Part shown: positions 10,779 through 20,192 of the stretch, piece by piece
How the letters are laid out: each line of letters begins with the position of its first letter
How positions within the stretch are numbered: position 1 is the stretch's first letter
Notes under the pieces: model-generated
The model's input: only the letters and a program-made list of their open reading frames with translations
What the model was told of the DNA's origin: nothing
Database searches by the model: none
Position numbers and translations under genes: made by a program
Assembly (NCBI RefSeq): GCF_006337065.1
Contig: NZ_CP040872.1
Location: 992,001 to 1,056,000 of the forward strand
Origin: Agromyces laixinhei
GTDB lineage: Bacteria; Actinomycetota; Actinomycetes; Actinomycetales; Microbacteriaceae
DNA length: 64,000 bases
Direction: 5' to 3'

Positions 10779-10858
10779 GCATCGATCCTGTCAGGTGGGC
10801 CGCCTCCGACCTCGATTGAGGATGCTTCCGATCTTGCTGCAGAGATGTGCAGTGGGAG

Positions 10859-13600
10859 TCACGGAAGGGAGAACTCTCTGAGTTGACGGCGCGAGGTGAG
10901 GTCGAGCTTGCGGAAGATGTTCCGCAAGTGGGCTTCGATCGTGCGCGGACTCAGGAACAGTTGCGAGCCGACTTCTCTCGACGTCGCCCCGGTGGCCACG
11001 AGGCGCGCGATGTGAAGCTCCTGGGCGGTGAGTTCGTCGGTGGACCGGGCGGTTCGTTTGCGCGGATGCTCCCCGGTGGCGCGTAGCTCACGGGCGGCTC
11101 GTGAGGCGAACGCCTGCGCACCCATGTGCGACAGAAGCTCGTGGGCCTCCCGCAGCTGTTCGCGTGCATCCTGCCGACGACCCTCGCGGCGCAGCCACTC
11201 CCCGTAGACCAAGTGGGCGCGGGCGGTTTCGCCGGTCATCCTGGAGTCTCCGAGGAGTGCCAGCGCCTCACGGTAGTGGTCTTCGGCATCGGGGCCGGTG
11301 CTCGTCAGTGCCCGTGAACGTGCCTCGAGGCCGAGCGCCCACGGCGTGCCACAGGCACGGGCTCGCGAACTCAACCGCTCGAGCGCGAGTGCCGCGCGTT
11401 CCGGGTCGCCGGCACGAACGGATGCTTCGATCAGCTCGGGCAGGCTGACGCTGCTGATCGACAGCTCGTCGGTGCTGCACGCCCTCGCCGCAGCCTCCTG
11501 AGCGGCCGGATACTCGCCGAGCCCGTTGTGAAGCACTGCTGTCGCATACTGTGCCAAGGCAACCTCGGCACCGTCCTCGGGGTAGCTGGCATCGTGGAAT
11601 GTGAGATCGCTCAGTTCGGTCGTCACAGCTCGGTCGCCACACCAGGCAGCCAGGATGGTGTGCGCGTGACGCAGCTGAACGCCGCCGGTCGAGTCGGTGA
11701 TCGCCGACGCCTCGGCAGCCAACTCGCCGGCGCGGGCGAGCTGCCCGCTGATGACGAGAACGTTGGCCTGGAAGTTCAGGGCGGCGGGGAGCCCTGCCAG
11801 TGCGCCGGCGGCACGCGTCAGGCGAACGGTGCGGTCGGACAGCACGTGAGCCAGCTCGTCGTCGAGGATTCCGACGGCGATTCGGCCCGCCAGCCACAGC
11901 CACGGCTGATCCCGATCGTCGTGCACAACGTCCGCGCGGTCGGCGTCACGAAACGCCTCCAGCGCGAGCCGCAGTCGAGGAACCCCTGCCGAGTACCCCC
12001 GGGCCATGGTCGTCGCAAGTCCGTCCAGGAGCAGGTCGACCGGCCGCGCCGTCGGCCCCGGGTCGCAAGCGACAAGCGTCGCCTCGGCGATGCCCGCACC
12101 GGCGGAGCCGCCGTTGATGATCGCCGCATCGAGTGCGTAGAGGTACGTCTCGCGAGACAGCGCTGCGTCCAACGGGGCGAGCATCCTGGCGGCATCCAGC
12201 AGCATTCCCGGCGCCTCCGTGCCACGCGACACGTGGAACGCGATCTGAGCGCGCAGCAGATCGACTCGTGCGCGCTGCAGCGTGTCGAGCGGCCCGGCCT
12301 CCGCGACCGCGAGCAGTTCCAGGGCGGCATCCGATGCACCGGCCTCGTGCTTGGCATGCGCGGCGTCCAACGCGCGTCTCGTGCGGTCGGACGGCTCGGG
12401 CGTCAGCTCTGCGGATCGCTGCATGAACGCTCCCGCGGCTGCGAATCCGCCGCGGGCACGCGCTCGCCCTGCTGAACGCTCCAACTCTGCTGCGGCCTGC
12501 TCGTCGGCGCCCATGACCGCTTGCGCGCCGTGCCATGCGCGCCGGTCGGGGTCGAGCAGGGGGTCGGTTGCCGTGGCCAACGCGCTGTGCGCCCGGCGGC
12601 GGTCGGGCGGGGTTGCGGCCCGATACACCGCCGAGCGCACCAGCGGATGGCGAAACCGCACTCGGGAGTCGATCTCGAGCAACCCGGCGGATTCCGCCGG
12701 CGCGGCCGCCTCAGGGGAGATCTCGAGCTGAGCAGCCGCGCGCCACAGCAGAGCCGCGTCTCCCGTCGGTTCGGCCGCGGCCACCAGCAGCAGAGCCTGC
12801 GTGGTCTCTGGCAGGCTGCCCGAGCGGCGTCGGAAACTGTCTTCGACGCGGCCCGGGACATCCATGAGGTCTGGCAGTTGGAAGCCTCCCGCAAGCCGAG
12901 CAGGTTGCATGCTCCCGGGCAGCTCGAGCAGCGCGAGCGGGTTTCCCCGCGCCTCCGCGATGATCCGGTCGCGAACGCCGTCGTCGAACGCCGCCCGCAC
13001 GGCTGTGCCCAGCAGCACCCGGGCATTCGTCTCGTCGAGCCCGTTCAGACGCAGATCGGGCAGGCCGGCGAACGTATGTGCAGTGCCCTCTGCGGGGTCG
13101 CGCACACCGAACACCAACACCAATTGCTCGGCCGACACCCGCCGGGCCACGAACGCCAGCACCTCGGCGGACGCGTGGTCGAGCCACTGCGCATCGTCGG
13201 CGAGACAGAGCAACGGGCCATGCTCGGCGACCTCGGCGAGAAGGTTGAGGGTCGCCAATCCGACGAGGAACCGGTCTGGAGCGGCACCGCCTTGCCTGCC
13301 CAACGCCACTCCGAGGGCGATCTGCTGCGGTTCCGGCAGCACCCCTATGCGGTCGAGCAGCGGTGCACACAACTGATGCAACCCGGCGAACGCGAACTGC
13401 GATTCGGCCTCGACTCCCGTCGATGACTCCACCCGGAACCCGGATGCTTCTGCCATGTCGCGCAGGTGATCGAGCAGGGCGGTCTTCCCGATTCCAGCCT
13501 CGCCGCGCACGACGAGCGCCCCGCTGCGCCCGGCTTGCGCCGCGGCCAGAAGTTGCTCGAGCTCGTGGCGCTCAGAGCGCCTGTCCAGAAGCTTCGGCAC
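10859..13600 (-). CDS. LuxR-type STAND/AAA transcriptional regulator, 913 aa
   Basis: Large MalT/LAL-like regulator. The N-terminus has the Walker A GEAGIGKTALL (about residue 33), Walker B-like LLCLADDAQWLD, and a STAND ATPase core; the middle is a long helical TPR-like region; the C-terminus is a LuxR HTH (LTAQELHIARLVATGATSRE ... SPRTIEAHLRNIFRKL). ATP-dependent oligomerisation on ligand binding is the family mechanism. The GTG at 13600 has a GGGAG ribosome site 6 bases upstream, so I prefer it to the in-frame start at 13663. It is divergent from the chloroperoxidase-like hydrolase, its most likely target. Confidence 0.92.
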   Translation of the reverse strand: MPKLLDRRSERHELEQLLAAAQAGRSGALVVRGEAGIGKTALLDHLRDMAEASGFRVESSTGVEAESQFAFAGLHQLCAPLLDRIGVLPEPQQIALGVALGRQGGAAPDRFLVGLATLNLLAEVAEHGPLLCLADDAQWLDHASAEVLAFVARRVSAEQLVLVFGVRDPAEGTAHTFAGLPDLRLNGLDETNARVLLGTAVRAAFDDGVRDRIIAEARGNPLALLELPGSMQPARLAGGFQLPDLMDVPGRVEDSFRRRSGSLPETTQALLLVAAAEPTGDAALLWRAAAQLEISPEAAAPAESAGLLEIDSRVRFRHPLVRSAVYRAATPPDRRRAHSALATATDPLLDPDRRAWHGAQAVMGADEQAAAELERSAGRARARGGFAAAGAFMQRSAELTPEPSDRTRRALDAAHAKHEAGASDAALELLAVAEAGPLDTLQRARVDLLRAQIAFHVSRGTEAPGMLLDAARMLAPLDAALSRETYLYALDAAIINGGSAGAGIAEATLVACDPGPTARPVDLLLDGLATTMARGYSAGVPRLRLALEAFRDADRADVVHDDRDQPWLWLAGRIAVGILDDELAHVLSDRTVRLTRAAGALAGLPAALNFQANVLVISGQLARAGELAAEASAITDSTGGVQLRHAHTILAAWCGDRAVTTELSDLTFHDASYPEDGAEVALAQYATAVLHNGLGEYPAAQEAAARACSTDELSISSVSLPELIEASVRAGDPERAALALERLSSRARACGTPWALGLEARSRALTSTGPDAEDHYREALALLGDSRMTGETARAHLVYGEWLRREGRRQDAREQLREAHELLSHMGAQAFASRAARELRATGEHPRKRTARSTDELTAQELHIARLVATGATSREVGSQLFLSPRTIEAHLRNIFRKLDLTSRRQLREFSLP

Positions 13601-13640
13601 GTTTCGCTCCCATGCAGTGTCGGATGGCACCGCCTGCCCG

Positions 13641-13656
13641 AAACCATGTGGTTTCC
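13641..13656. promoter_or_regulatory. Inverted repeat GAAACC-ATGT-GGTTTC in divergent promoter region
   Basis: A perfect 6-bp inverted repeat in the 247-bp gap between the divergent LuxR regulator and the hydrolase, overlapping a second small palindrome GTGG-TTT-CCAC. It is a plausible binding site for the LuxR regulator or another factor; short arms keep confidence low. Confidence 0.35.
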
Positions 13657-13823
13657 ACAGCAATTATCCCTGACGCGGGTGTCGACGGCCCGAACAGCCG
13701 TCGGTGACATCCGGAGATCAACTCGGTGGCTTCCACCGACGCGAAGCGGCCCGTGCCGGTGCGAGCCTGACAGCACGGTGGAGACCCGCGAGTCGGGGAA
13801 CCAGCCGAACCGAATCTGCATGA

Positions 13824-14699
<876 letters not shown>

Positions 14700-14747
14700 C
14701 GGCGCCGCAGAGCCGCCGTCGACGACCCGTCTCAGAAGGAGCCGACG

Positions 14748-14930
14748 ATGAATGAACCGAGCAGCTCGACCGGGGCGACCCGCGCTGCGAACCCGGCCAC
14801 CGCTCGTGATCGTGCCACCCGCCCCAGCGGTTTCAGCGTCGCCGCGGTGCTCGGCGGCACCCTGTTGGGCCTGGCCGGCACGCAGCGCCCCCGCATCCCG
14901 CACCGACGACCGCCTCGGGCAGAGAAATGA
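14748..14930 (+). CDS. Short hypothetical frame, 60 aa, possibly a gene remnant
   Basis: An ATG with AGAAGGAG eight bases upstream opens a 60-residue frame with a Ser/Thr/Ala/Arg-rich start and one weak hydrophobic stretch (FSVAAVLGGTLLGLAG), ending in an Arg/Pro-rich tail. The tail loses any pattern, as after a deletion or frameshift. The next 195 bases hold no recognisable gene, so this may be the 5' remnant of a membrane-protein gene. No family recognised. Confidence 0.3.
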   Translation: MNEPSSSTGATRAANPATARDRATRPSGFSVAAVLGGTLLGLAGTQRPRIPHRRPPRAEK

Positions 14931-15126
14931 CACCCCGTTCAGCCGCGGTGACTGCCGGCGGCTTCACGCTGCCTCTCTGCACCGAGACGGTTCCGGTCAC
15001 ACGAGTCCGACCCGACGATCTGGGTCTCGCCACCGCATCGATAGTGGCCTATCACGCACGACGCGCAAGCGCGCACCCGTCAACCCAACCATGCCCGTCG
15101 CGAATCACATCGAGTCAGGAGACACC
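14931..15126. other. Intergenic segment with small palindrome
   Basis: Contains the palindrome GATAG-TGGC-CTATC at 15040-15053, about 75 bases upstream of the RidA start, in an otherwise featureless stretch. It could be an operator for the MerR regulator encoded two genes downstream; this is inferred from position alone. Confidence 0.3.
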
Positions 15127-15420
15127 ATGACCGTACGACTGCTCAACCCCGACAAGGCCGGCCCCGACCCGCTGTACCATCACGTCGCCGTCGCGACCGG
15201 GGACACCCATGTGCACATTGCGGGCCAGGTCGCATGGGACGAGAACGGCGAGCTGGTCGCCGGTGTCGAGCAGGCCTCACGCGAGTTCGATCTGCCTCGA
15301 CCGCCACTCGCCGCGATCGGGGTCGACATCCTGTTCGATGAGGGCATCCTTGTTGAAGCGGAGGTCACCGCCATCGTCGACACCTCTCGCCCTGGCCCGT
15401 CCCTGCAGGGCGGACGGTGA
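15127..15420 (+). CDS. RidA-family protein with internal deletion, 97 aa
   Basis: The N-terminus MTVRLLNPDKAGPDPLYHHV and AGQVAWDENGELV and the C-terminus IGVDILFDEGILVEAEVTAI are clear RidA (YjgF/YER057c) sequence, a family that hydrolyses reactive enamine/imine intermediates as a trimer. About 40-50 residues that normally lie between them, including the region with the conserved Arg, are missing: VEQAS runs directly into LPRPPLAAIGV. The frame is otherwise intact with an AGGAG ribosome site. It is therefore probably non-functional or a reduced variant. The MerR gene follows after 24 bases. Confidence 0.7.
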   Translation: MTVRLLNPDKAGPDPLYHHVAVATGDTHVHIAGQVAWDENGELVAGVEQASREFDLPRPPLAAIGVDILFDEGILVEAEVTAIVDTSRPGPSLQGGR

Positions 15421-15444
15421 AGCCCGATACCGAAGGAGCAGCCG

Positions 15445-16206
15445 ATGCCCTGGAGCACGCGTGAGCTGGCAGAACTCGCCGGCACGACCGTGAACACGAT
15501 CCGCCACTACCACCGGCTCGGTCTGCTCGACGAACCCGAGCGCCGGTACAACGGGTACAAGCAGTACGGCGTGCGAGACCTGGTGCGCCTGCTGAGGGCC
15601 CGACGGCTTGCGGAGCTGGGGGTTCCCCTGTCGCGGATCGGGCAGGTCGGCGCAGGTGACGAGAGCACGCCGGATGCGCTCCGGAAATTGGATGCAGAAC
15701 TCGCGGCGAGTATCGAGCGTCTGCAGCGGGCTCGCACTGACATCGCCGTGATCCTGCGTGAGAATGCGCCTGCGGATGCGCCGGCCGGGTTCGCGTCGGT
15801 CGCGTCGCGCATGTCGGAGGCGGACAGCTCGATCATCCACATCTACACGCAGCTGTATGACGAAGAAGCTCTCGCCGATCTGCGGCGCATGGTTGAAGTC
15901 GACGCCGACGCCGGCGCGGTCGGGGAAGCGATCGATGCGTTGCCGGAGAACGCGGATGACGCGACTCGACAGCGACTTGCAGAGCGGCTCGCTCCAGCCC
16001 TCGCGCAGAACCTGGTCGAGTATCCGTGGCTGGCGGACCCGGCAGGGCATCTGTCGAAGAGTGAACGCGTCACCCAGCAGACGTTCATCGAGGCAGCGGT
16101 CGAACTGTACAACCCCGCACAGCTCGACGTTCTCGGTCGCGCCGGCGTGCTCGCTCAAGAGCAGTTGCGCACCGAACGAGGGAAGGCCCCGGACGATGCG
16201 TTCTGA
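15445..16206 (+). CDS. MerR-family transcriptional regulator, 253 aa
   Basis: Residues 1-70 are a MerR winged-helix: TRELAELAGTTVNTIRHYHR, LGLLDEPERR, then YGVRDLVRLLRARRLAELGV. Residues 80-115 form the dimer helix, and the ~140-residue C-terminus is helical without the metal-binding cysteines of MerR or CueR. It is therefore likely to sense an organic ligand or another protein. An 11-base overlap couples it to the DUF4260 gene. The truncated RidA and the upstream palindrome may belong to its regulon. Confidence 0.88.
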   Translation: MPWSTRELAELAGTTVNTIRHYHRLGLLDEPERRYNGYKQYGVRDLVRLLRARRLAELGVPLSRIGQVGAGDESTPDALRKLDAELAASIERLQRARTDIAVILRENAPADAPAGFASVASRMSEADSSIIHIYTQLYDEEALADLRRMVEVDADAGAVGEAIDALPENADDATRQRLAERLAPALAQNLVEYPWLADPAGHLSKSERVTQQTFIEAAVELYNPAQLDVLGRAGVLAQEQLRTERGKAPDDAF

Positions 16207-16594
16207 GACGACCACGACCATCCAGCGAATCGAGAATGCCGCGATCGCGGTGGCGATTCTGCTCGCAGTGATTGCGTTCGGTCAGCCCTGGTGGCTGCTG
16301 CTCGCCGCGTTCCTGCTGTTCGATCTCTCCGCTGCCGGCTATCTGCGAAGCGCTCGCATGGGCGCCGTCACCTACAACGCGGTGCACAACTACGCCGGCC
16401 CGGCGATCGTGTTCTCGCTCTACGTGATCCTGCTCATCATGGATCGTCATGTGGTCTGGCTTGCCCTTCTCGCGGCGTGCTGGGCGTTTCACGTCGCCGT
16501 CGATCGAGCGCTCGGGTACGGACTCAAGCTGGAGGATTTCGCTCATACGCACCTCGGGCGGATCGGCCGGCGGTCGCAGATCACGCCAGACTGA
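16196..16594 (+). CDS. DUF4260 family membrane protein, 132 aa
   Basis: Small membrane protein with four hydrophobic helices. The family signature is visible as GYLRSARMGAVTYNAVHNYAGP and RALGYGLKLEDFAHTHLGRI. Function is unknown. The start lies inside the merR 3' end (11-base overlap), so the regulator probably controls it, as in other MerR-DUF4260 pairs. Length matches the family (about 120-135). Confidence 0.85.
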   Translation: MRSETTTTIQRIENAAIAVAILLAVIAFGQPWWLLLAAFLLFDLSAAGYLRSARMGAVTYNAVHNYAGPAIVFSLYVILLIMDRHVVWLALLAACWAFHVAVDRALGYGLKLEDFAHTHLGRIGRRSQITPD

Positions 16595-16643
16595 GGCAGC
16601 CGGCCGGTTCTGAGGTGCTCGCGAACGATGGAGGGAGACCCGT

Positions 16644-17372
16644 ATGGGGTCGGCCAAGAGACCGAGGAGCGACATCTTCCGGGTCTGGGTGAGCAGCGCG
16701 GTCGCTTCCGTCGCCGCTCTCGCGGTGCTGGCGATCCTGGTGTACGTCGTGCACATCGACCTCCGCGAGCTGGACCAATGGATCGTGCCGGTCTACGCGA
16801 TCTCGTGGCCCGTGTACACCGCGCTGTACGTGGGCTGGGGATACCGGGTGTACTCGCGCCTCGACCATGCCTCACTCAGGCGCGTGACCGTCGCCGAGAA
16901 CCGGCATGAACACCGTTCGCTGCCGCGATTCCTCGGCCTGACCGGCACGACCAACACGACCATCTCGGCCGCCGTCGTGGCCGTCGCCGTCACCGTGGCG
17001 ATCGCCCAGCAACCGGCGTTTCGCGGAGAACCCCTCTACATCGTTCTCGCGCTGCTCACCGTCGCGAGCTCCTGGATCCTGATGGTCTTCTCCTTCGCGC
17101 AGAGTTATCTCCGGCTGGGGGCCGGGGCCGGAGACGGCGACGGAGACGGCGACGGTGCTCACTTCCGTTTCCACCTCCCCGACCGCGCGCACTTCAGCGA
17201 CTACATCACGTTCGCCGTGCTGATCTCCACCATGGCCGCCACGACCTCAGCCGACCCCGCCTCCCGTACGGCCTGGCGCATCGTGCGCGGCAACGTCGTC
17301 ATCGCCTTCGTCTTCAACTCCGTCATCATCGCCATGATGGTCTCGTTCCTGTTCGGCGGACTGTCGGGGTAG
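16644..17372 (+). CDS. DUF1345 family membrane protein, 242 aa
   Basis: Membrane protein with about five hydrophobic helices and the DUF1345 pattern DHASLRRVT ... FSFAQSYLRLG ... FSDYITFAVLISTMAATTSAD. In place of the usual short loop it has a run of alternating Gly and Asp (GDGDGDGDG, about residues 162-171) that looks like slippage of a GACGGC repeat. Function unknown. Confidence 0.82.
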   Translation: MGSAKRPRSDIFRVWVSSAVASVAALAVLAILVYVVHIDLRELDQWIVPVYAISWPVYTALYVGWGYRVYSRLDHASLRRVTVAENRHEHRSLPRFLGLTGTTNTTISAAVVAVAVTVAIAQQPAFRGEPLYIVLALLTVASSWILMVFSFAQSYLRLGAGAGDGDGDGDGAHFRFHLPDRAHFSDYITFAVLISTMAATTSADPASRTAWRIVRGNVVIAFVFNSVIIAMMVSFLFGGLSG

Positions 17373-17523
17373 CGAACGATCAGCGGAAGCAGCCGGGTCA
17401 GGCGGAAGTGAAGGGGCTCTGCTTCTGGCTCACAGGACTTGACCATGTTCTGAGAACGCGGTTTCTACTGGGGAACAGCCGGGACGAATCTCGGCGTTCG
17501 CCACCCAGTTCGAGGAGCTCACC
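17373..17523. other. Short intergenic segment
   Basis: About 150 bases between DUF1345 and the efflux gene with a GGAG ribosome site at its right end. No gene or strong hairpin seen. Confidence 0.4.
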
Positions 17524-18126
17524 GTGAATCCCGTCGAGGAACTCATCCGCAATTTCCAGGATCTCGTGGCCCAGGTGCCTGAGATCTTCCAGCCGTTCAT
17601 CGTCTTGCTGGCCGGCGCCGTTCCCTTCATCGAAGGCGAGGGGGCAGCCATCATCGGCATCGTCGGCGGAATCAATCCCATCATCGCGGGCATCGCCGGC
17701 GCCGCGGGCAACTTCGTCGCCGTACTCGTCGTCGTACTCGTCACCTCGCGAGCTCGCAGCGCCGTCGTGAGTCGTCGTTCGGCACGCGCACCGGCGACGG
17801 TGGGCGCCCCGGCAACCGTGGGCGCTTCGCGTTACGCGGGCGCTTCGCGATACGCGGATGCCCCGGAGCTCGAGGAGCCCGCGCCCGCCAAGCCGGAGTC
17901 GAAGGGCCGTCAGCGCTTCAAGAGATGGCTCATCCGATTCGGCGTGCCCGGGGCCAGCATCCTCGGCCCGCTCGCGATCCCGACGCATTTCACGGCCGCC
18001 ATGCTCGTCGCCGGAGGAACCCCTCGAGCGTGGGTGCTGCTCTGGCAGGCCATCGCCATCGCGCTGTGGACGACGGTGGGCACGGTCTCGGTCTGGGCCG
18101 CTCTCACCTTCGTCGTCGGCGTCTGA
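17524..18126 (+). CDS. Small multidrug-efflux-like membrane protein, 200 aa
   Basis: The two halves FIVLLAGAVPFIEGEGAAII and GVPGASILGPLAIPTHFTAAM match the 'small multi-drug export protein' family (Sm_multidrug_ex): two re-entrant hydrophobic hairpins and two or more membrane helices. The ~60-residue loop between them carries an alanine-rich degenerate repeat (GASRYAGASRYADA) and a Pro/Glu-rich patch, unlike shorter homologues. GTG start after GGAG. Transport substrate unproven. The GPP34 gene follows on the same strand behind a tandem repeat. Confidence 0.75.
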   Translation: MNPVEELIRNFQDLVAQVPEIFQPFIVLLAGAVPFIEGEGAAIIGIVGGINPIIAGIAGAAGNFVAVLVVVLVTSRARSAVVSRRSARAPATVGAPATVGASRYAGASRYADAPELEEPAPAKPESKGRQRFKRWLIRFGVPGASILGPLAIPTHFTAAMLVAGGTPRAWVLLWQAIAIALWTTVGTVSVWAALTFVVGV

Positions 18127-18154
18127 GCACCTACGACCTCGTCCGCGCACGTCC

Positions 18155-18248
18155 GTCGACGAGAACAACAGAGTCGACGAGAACAACAGAGTCGACGAGA
18201 GCACAACAGGGTCGACGAGAGCACAACAGGTCGACGAGAGCACGACAG
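18155..18248 (+). repeat. Five tandem copies of an 18-20 bp repeat
   Basis: Units beginning GTCGACGAGAACAACAGA start at 18155, 18173, 18191, 18211 and 18230. The first three are 18 bp, the next two 20 and 19 bp with AG-CACAACAG variants. The array fills most of the gap between the efflux gene and GPP34 and ends just before the GPP34 ribosome site. It probably arose by slippage; variable copy number could alter the leader of the downstream gene. Confidence 0.9.
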
Positions 18249-18261
18249 AAAGGAACGACCG

Positions 18262-18993
18262 ATGATCCCGCATCCCGACGGCCCACTCGCCCGCCCCGAA
18301 CCCGCGAGCCCCCGCGAGAACACCCCCTCCGACGCATCCACCTTGGCGGAGGACCTGCTCCTCCTGCTGTTCCAGCCCGACTCCGGAGCGATCGCCGGCG
18401 AGAACACCCTGTTCTACATCCTCGCGGGAGCAGTGGTCGCAGACCTCGCCCTCGGCGACCACGTGAGGACGAGCCGGAACACGAAGGTGGAGGCCGTCGA
18501 GCACCGGCCGCCGGCCGATGACATCCTCCGAGCCGCCTGGGACTACGTCTCTGAGAAGCCAAGGGGCGTCCAGACGATCCTCGCTGCGATCGGGCCGACG
18601 CTGCGGGGGCCACTGCTGGAGCGGCTCATCGAACGCGGCGACGTGCGCCGAAGCACCCGCAAGGCACTCGGGTTGTTCGAGATGGCCGTACTCGAAGACG
18701 GCGGGACCGCTCGTCGCGATCGCCTGATCGCCGAGATCCGCGACGTGCTCGTCGACGGCGCGGAGCCGTCGCCCCGTGTCGCCGCGCTCGCCGCATTGCT
18801 CTCCGGAAGCGGCACACTTCCCCAGTTCCATCGTGAGATTCCCTGGTCGTCGCCGGTCATCACCAGGGCGAAGGAACTCGAAAGGGGCAACTGGGGGGCC
18901 GGAGCCGCCGCCGAGGCCGTCGCCCGCACCATGACGGCGATCATCGTCAACAACGTCATCATCGCCGCGGCCGTCCTTCCGCGGAATAGCTGA
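18262..18993 (+). CDS. GPP34 (GOLPH3/Vps74-like) family protein, 243 aa
   Basis: Cytosolic helical protein of the GOLPH3/VPS74 family, which in eukaryotes binds PI4P membranes. Here the conserved start LAEDLLLLLFQPDSGAI and AGAVVADLALGD are visible and the C-terminal helix ends VARTMTAIIVNNVIIAAAV. Bacterial members are common in Actinobacteria and have no proven role; membrane or lipid binding is presumed. The ribosome site AAAGGA overlaps the end of the tandem repeat array. Length is normal. Confidence 0.88.
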   Translation: MIPHPDGPLARPEPASPRENTPSDASTLAEDLLLLLFQPDSGAIAGENTLFYILAGAVVADLALGDHVRTSRNTKVEAVEHRPPADDILRAAWDYVSEKPRGVQTILAAIGPTLRGPLLERLIERGDVRRSTRKALGLFEMAVLEDGGTARRDRLIAEIRDVLVDGAEPSPRVAALAALLSGSGTLPQFHREIPWSSPVITRAKELERGNWGAGAAAEAVARTMTAIIVNNVIIAAAVLPRNS

Positions 18994-19142
18994 GCCCCGG
19001 CATCCGCTCGACGGCGTCGCGGATCGTGATGATGTGCCGGAGGTCGTATCGATCCGTGGTCGGCTTCGGGGTACGGTCCAGAAGAGGGCCACGTGCAGCG
19101 TGGCCACCGTCGAATGCCCGAGAACGGCAAGTGGGGGATGGA
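18994..19142. other. Intergenic segment upstream of kinase gene
   Basis: Starts with the common word GGCATCCGC and ends with GTGGGGGATGGA as the kinase ribosome site. No other feature seen. Confidence 0.4.
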
Positions 19143-20192
19143 ATGCGGATGGATGTGCCTGCGGTCTCCGGTTCGGTGATCGCCGAGTTGCATGCGCGGC
19201 TGCTGCAGCGAGGGAGCGTGTTGGCGACTGCTGATGCGCTCGACGGTGGGCTGGAGTTTCAGGTCGAGTCGATCCTTGCGGAGACGTTCTCGCAGTTGGG
19301 CGACGGCGGGGTCGGCTCGCCGCTCGTCGCGGTTGAGTACAGCGAGCTCGAGGTGTTGAGTGCGCACGGACAGCTGTCGGCTGCGTTGGACATCGATCCA
19401 TCTGAGGCGCTGATGGCCGCGGAACTGCTGTACGGCGTGGCGTTGCCGCTCGTTGCCGACGCCGCTGCCGAAGCGTCCGGTCAGCGACGGGACCTGGATG
19501 TCGCGCGGGCGTTGCATCATGCGATCTGGCGGCGGTTCCCGCCCGGCGCCATCGCCTATGTGGAGGTGCTCCGGCATCAGCTGCGGTCGACGCATCGTGA
19601 GGCGCGGTTACGACTCGCGCGCGAGCTGCACGATCGGATCGCCCACGGCATTGCGGCCGGAGTGCAGCGGTTGGAGGCGGCCCAGCTGGGTCGACCGGAT
19701 GAGGAGGTCGCGACGGCGATCGGGATCCTCCGCGGTGCGCTCGCAGACACGCAGGACATCGCCGTCGACCTCCGGGCGAAGGTCGGCGACAAGGATCTGG
19801 CTGAAGCGCTCGAGGACTACGCGTTTGCGACCGGCGGGCGCGGCACGCTGCCCATTCACGTCACGCAGGTCGGTGCGGTGAGGCCGCTGAGCGACCTTGC
19901 CCGTGAGGAGCTGTTCACGATCGTCACTGAGGCGACCCGCAACGCGCGCACGCACGCACGGCAGGCGACCGCGGTGCAGGCGCGTCTGGAGTGGTCGTCG
20001 ACCGAGTTGCACATCACGGTCACCGACGACGGGCTCGGCTACGCCGACGGCGTTCGCCAGCCCACCTCGCTCGGGCTGCACGGCATGGCCGAGCGCGCCG
20101 GCACGATCGGAGCGACGGTGGAGTTTCCGACCGCGCCCGGTGCTGCGGGCGTACGACTCAGGTTGCCGTTCGTCGGCCGGAGCGCAATGTGA
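19143..20192 (+). CDS. Sensor histidine kinase (NarL/HisKA_3 type), 349 aa
   Basis: The phospho-acceptor histidine is in RLARELHDRIAHGIAAG, the HisKA_3 motif. The HATPase domain shows NARTHARQA (N box), DDGLGYADGVR (G1) and GLHGMAERAG (G2). The N-terminal ~150 residues are soluble with no membrane segment, so it probably senses a cytosolic signal. The frame opens at 19026, but the ATG at 19143 has a GGGGGAT-GGA ribosome site and fits. Its stop overlaps the response regulator start by four bases (GTGA), so the two form a two-component pair. Confidence 0.9.
   Translation: MRMDVPAVSGSVIAELHARLLQRGSVLATADALDGGLEFQVESILAETFSQLGDGGVGSPLVAVEYSELEVLSAHGQLSAALDIDPSEALMAAELLYGVALPLVADAAAEASGQRRDLDVARALHHAIWRRFPPGAIAYVEVLRHQLRSTHREARLRLARELHDRIAHGIAAGVQRLEAAQLGRPDEEVATAIGILRGALADTQDIAVDLRAKVGDKDLAEALEDYAFATGGRGTLPIHVTQVGAVRPLSDLAREELFTIVTEATRNARTHARQATAVQARLEWSSTELHITVTDDGLGYADGVRQPTSLGLHGMAERAGTIGATVEFPTAPGAAGVRLRLPFVGRSAM

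Noticed and set aside
11528..12475. Long plus-strand frames opposite the LuxR regulator
   Set aside because: They lack family motifs and oppose a gene with strong Walker and HTH motifs.
14748..15420. One long fused gene across the short frame and RidA
   Set aside because: The upstream part of that frame has no motif, and RidA has its own AGGAG and ATG at 15127.
18155..18248. Possible small CRISPR array
   Set aside because: The units are contiguous with no unique spacers, so it is a tandem repeat; no cas genes are present in the window.
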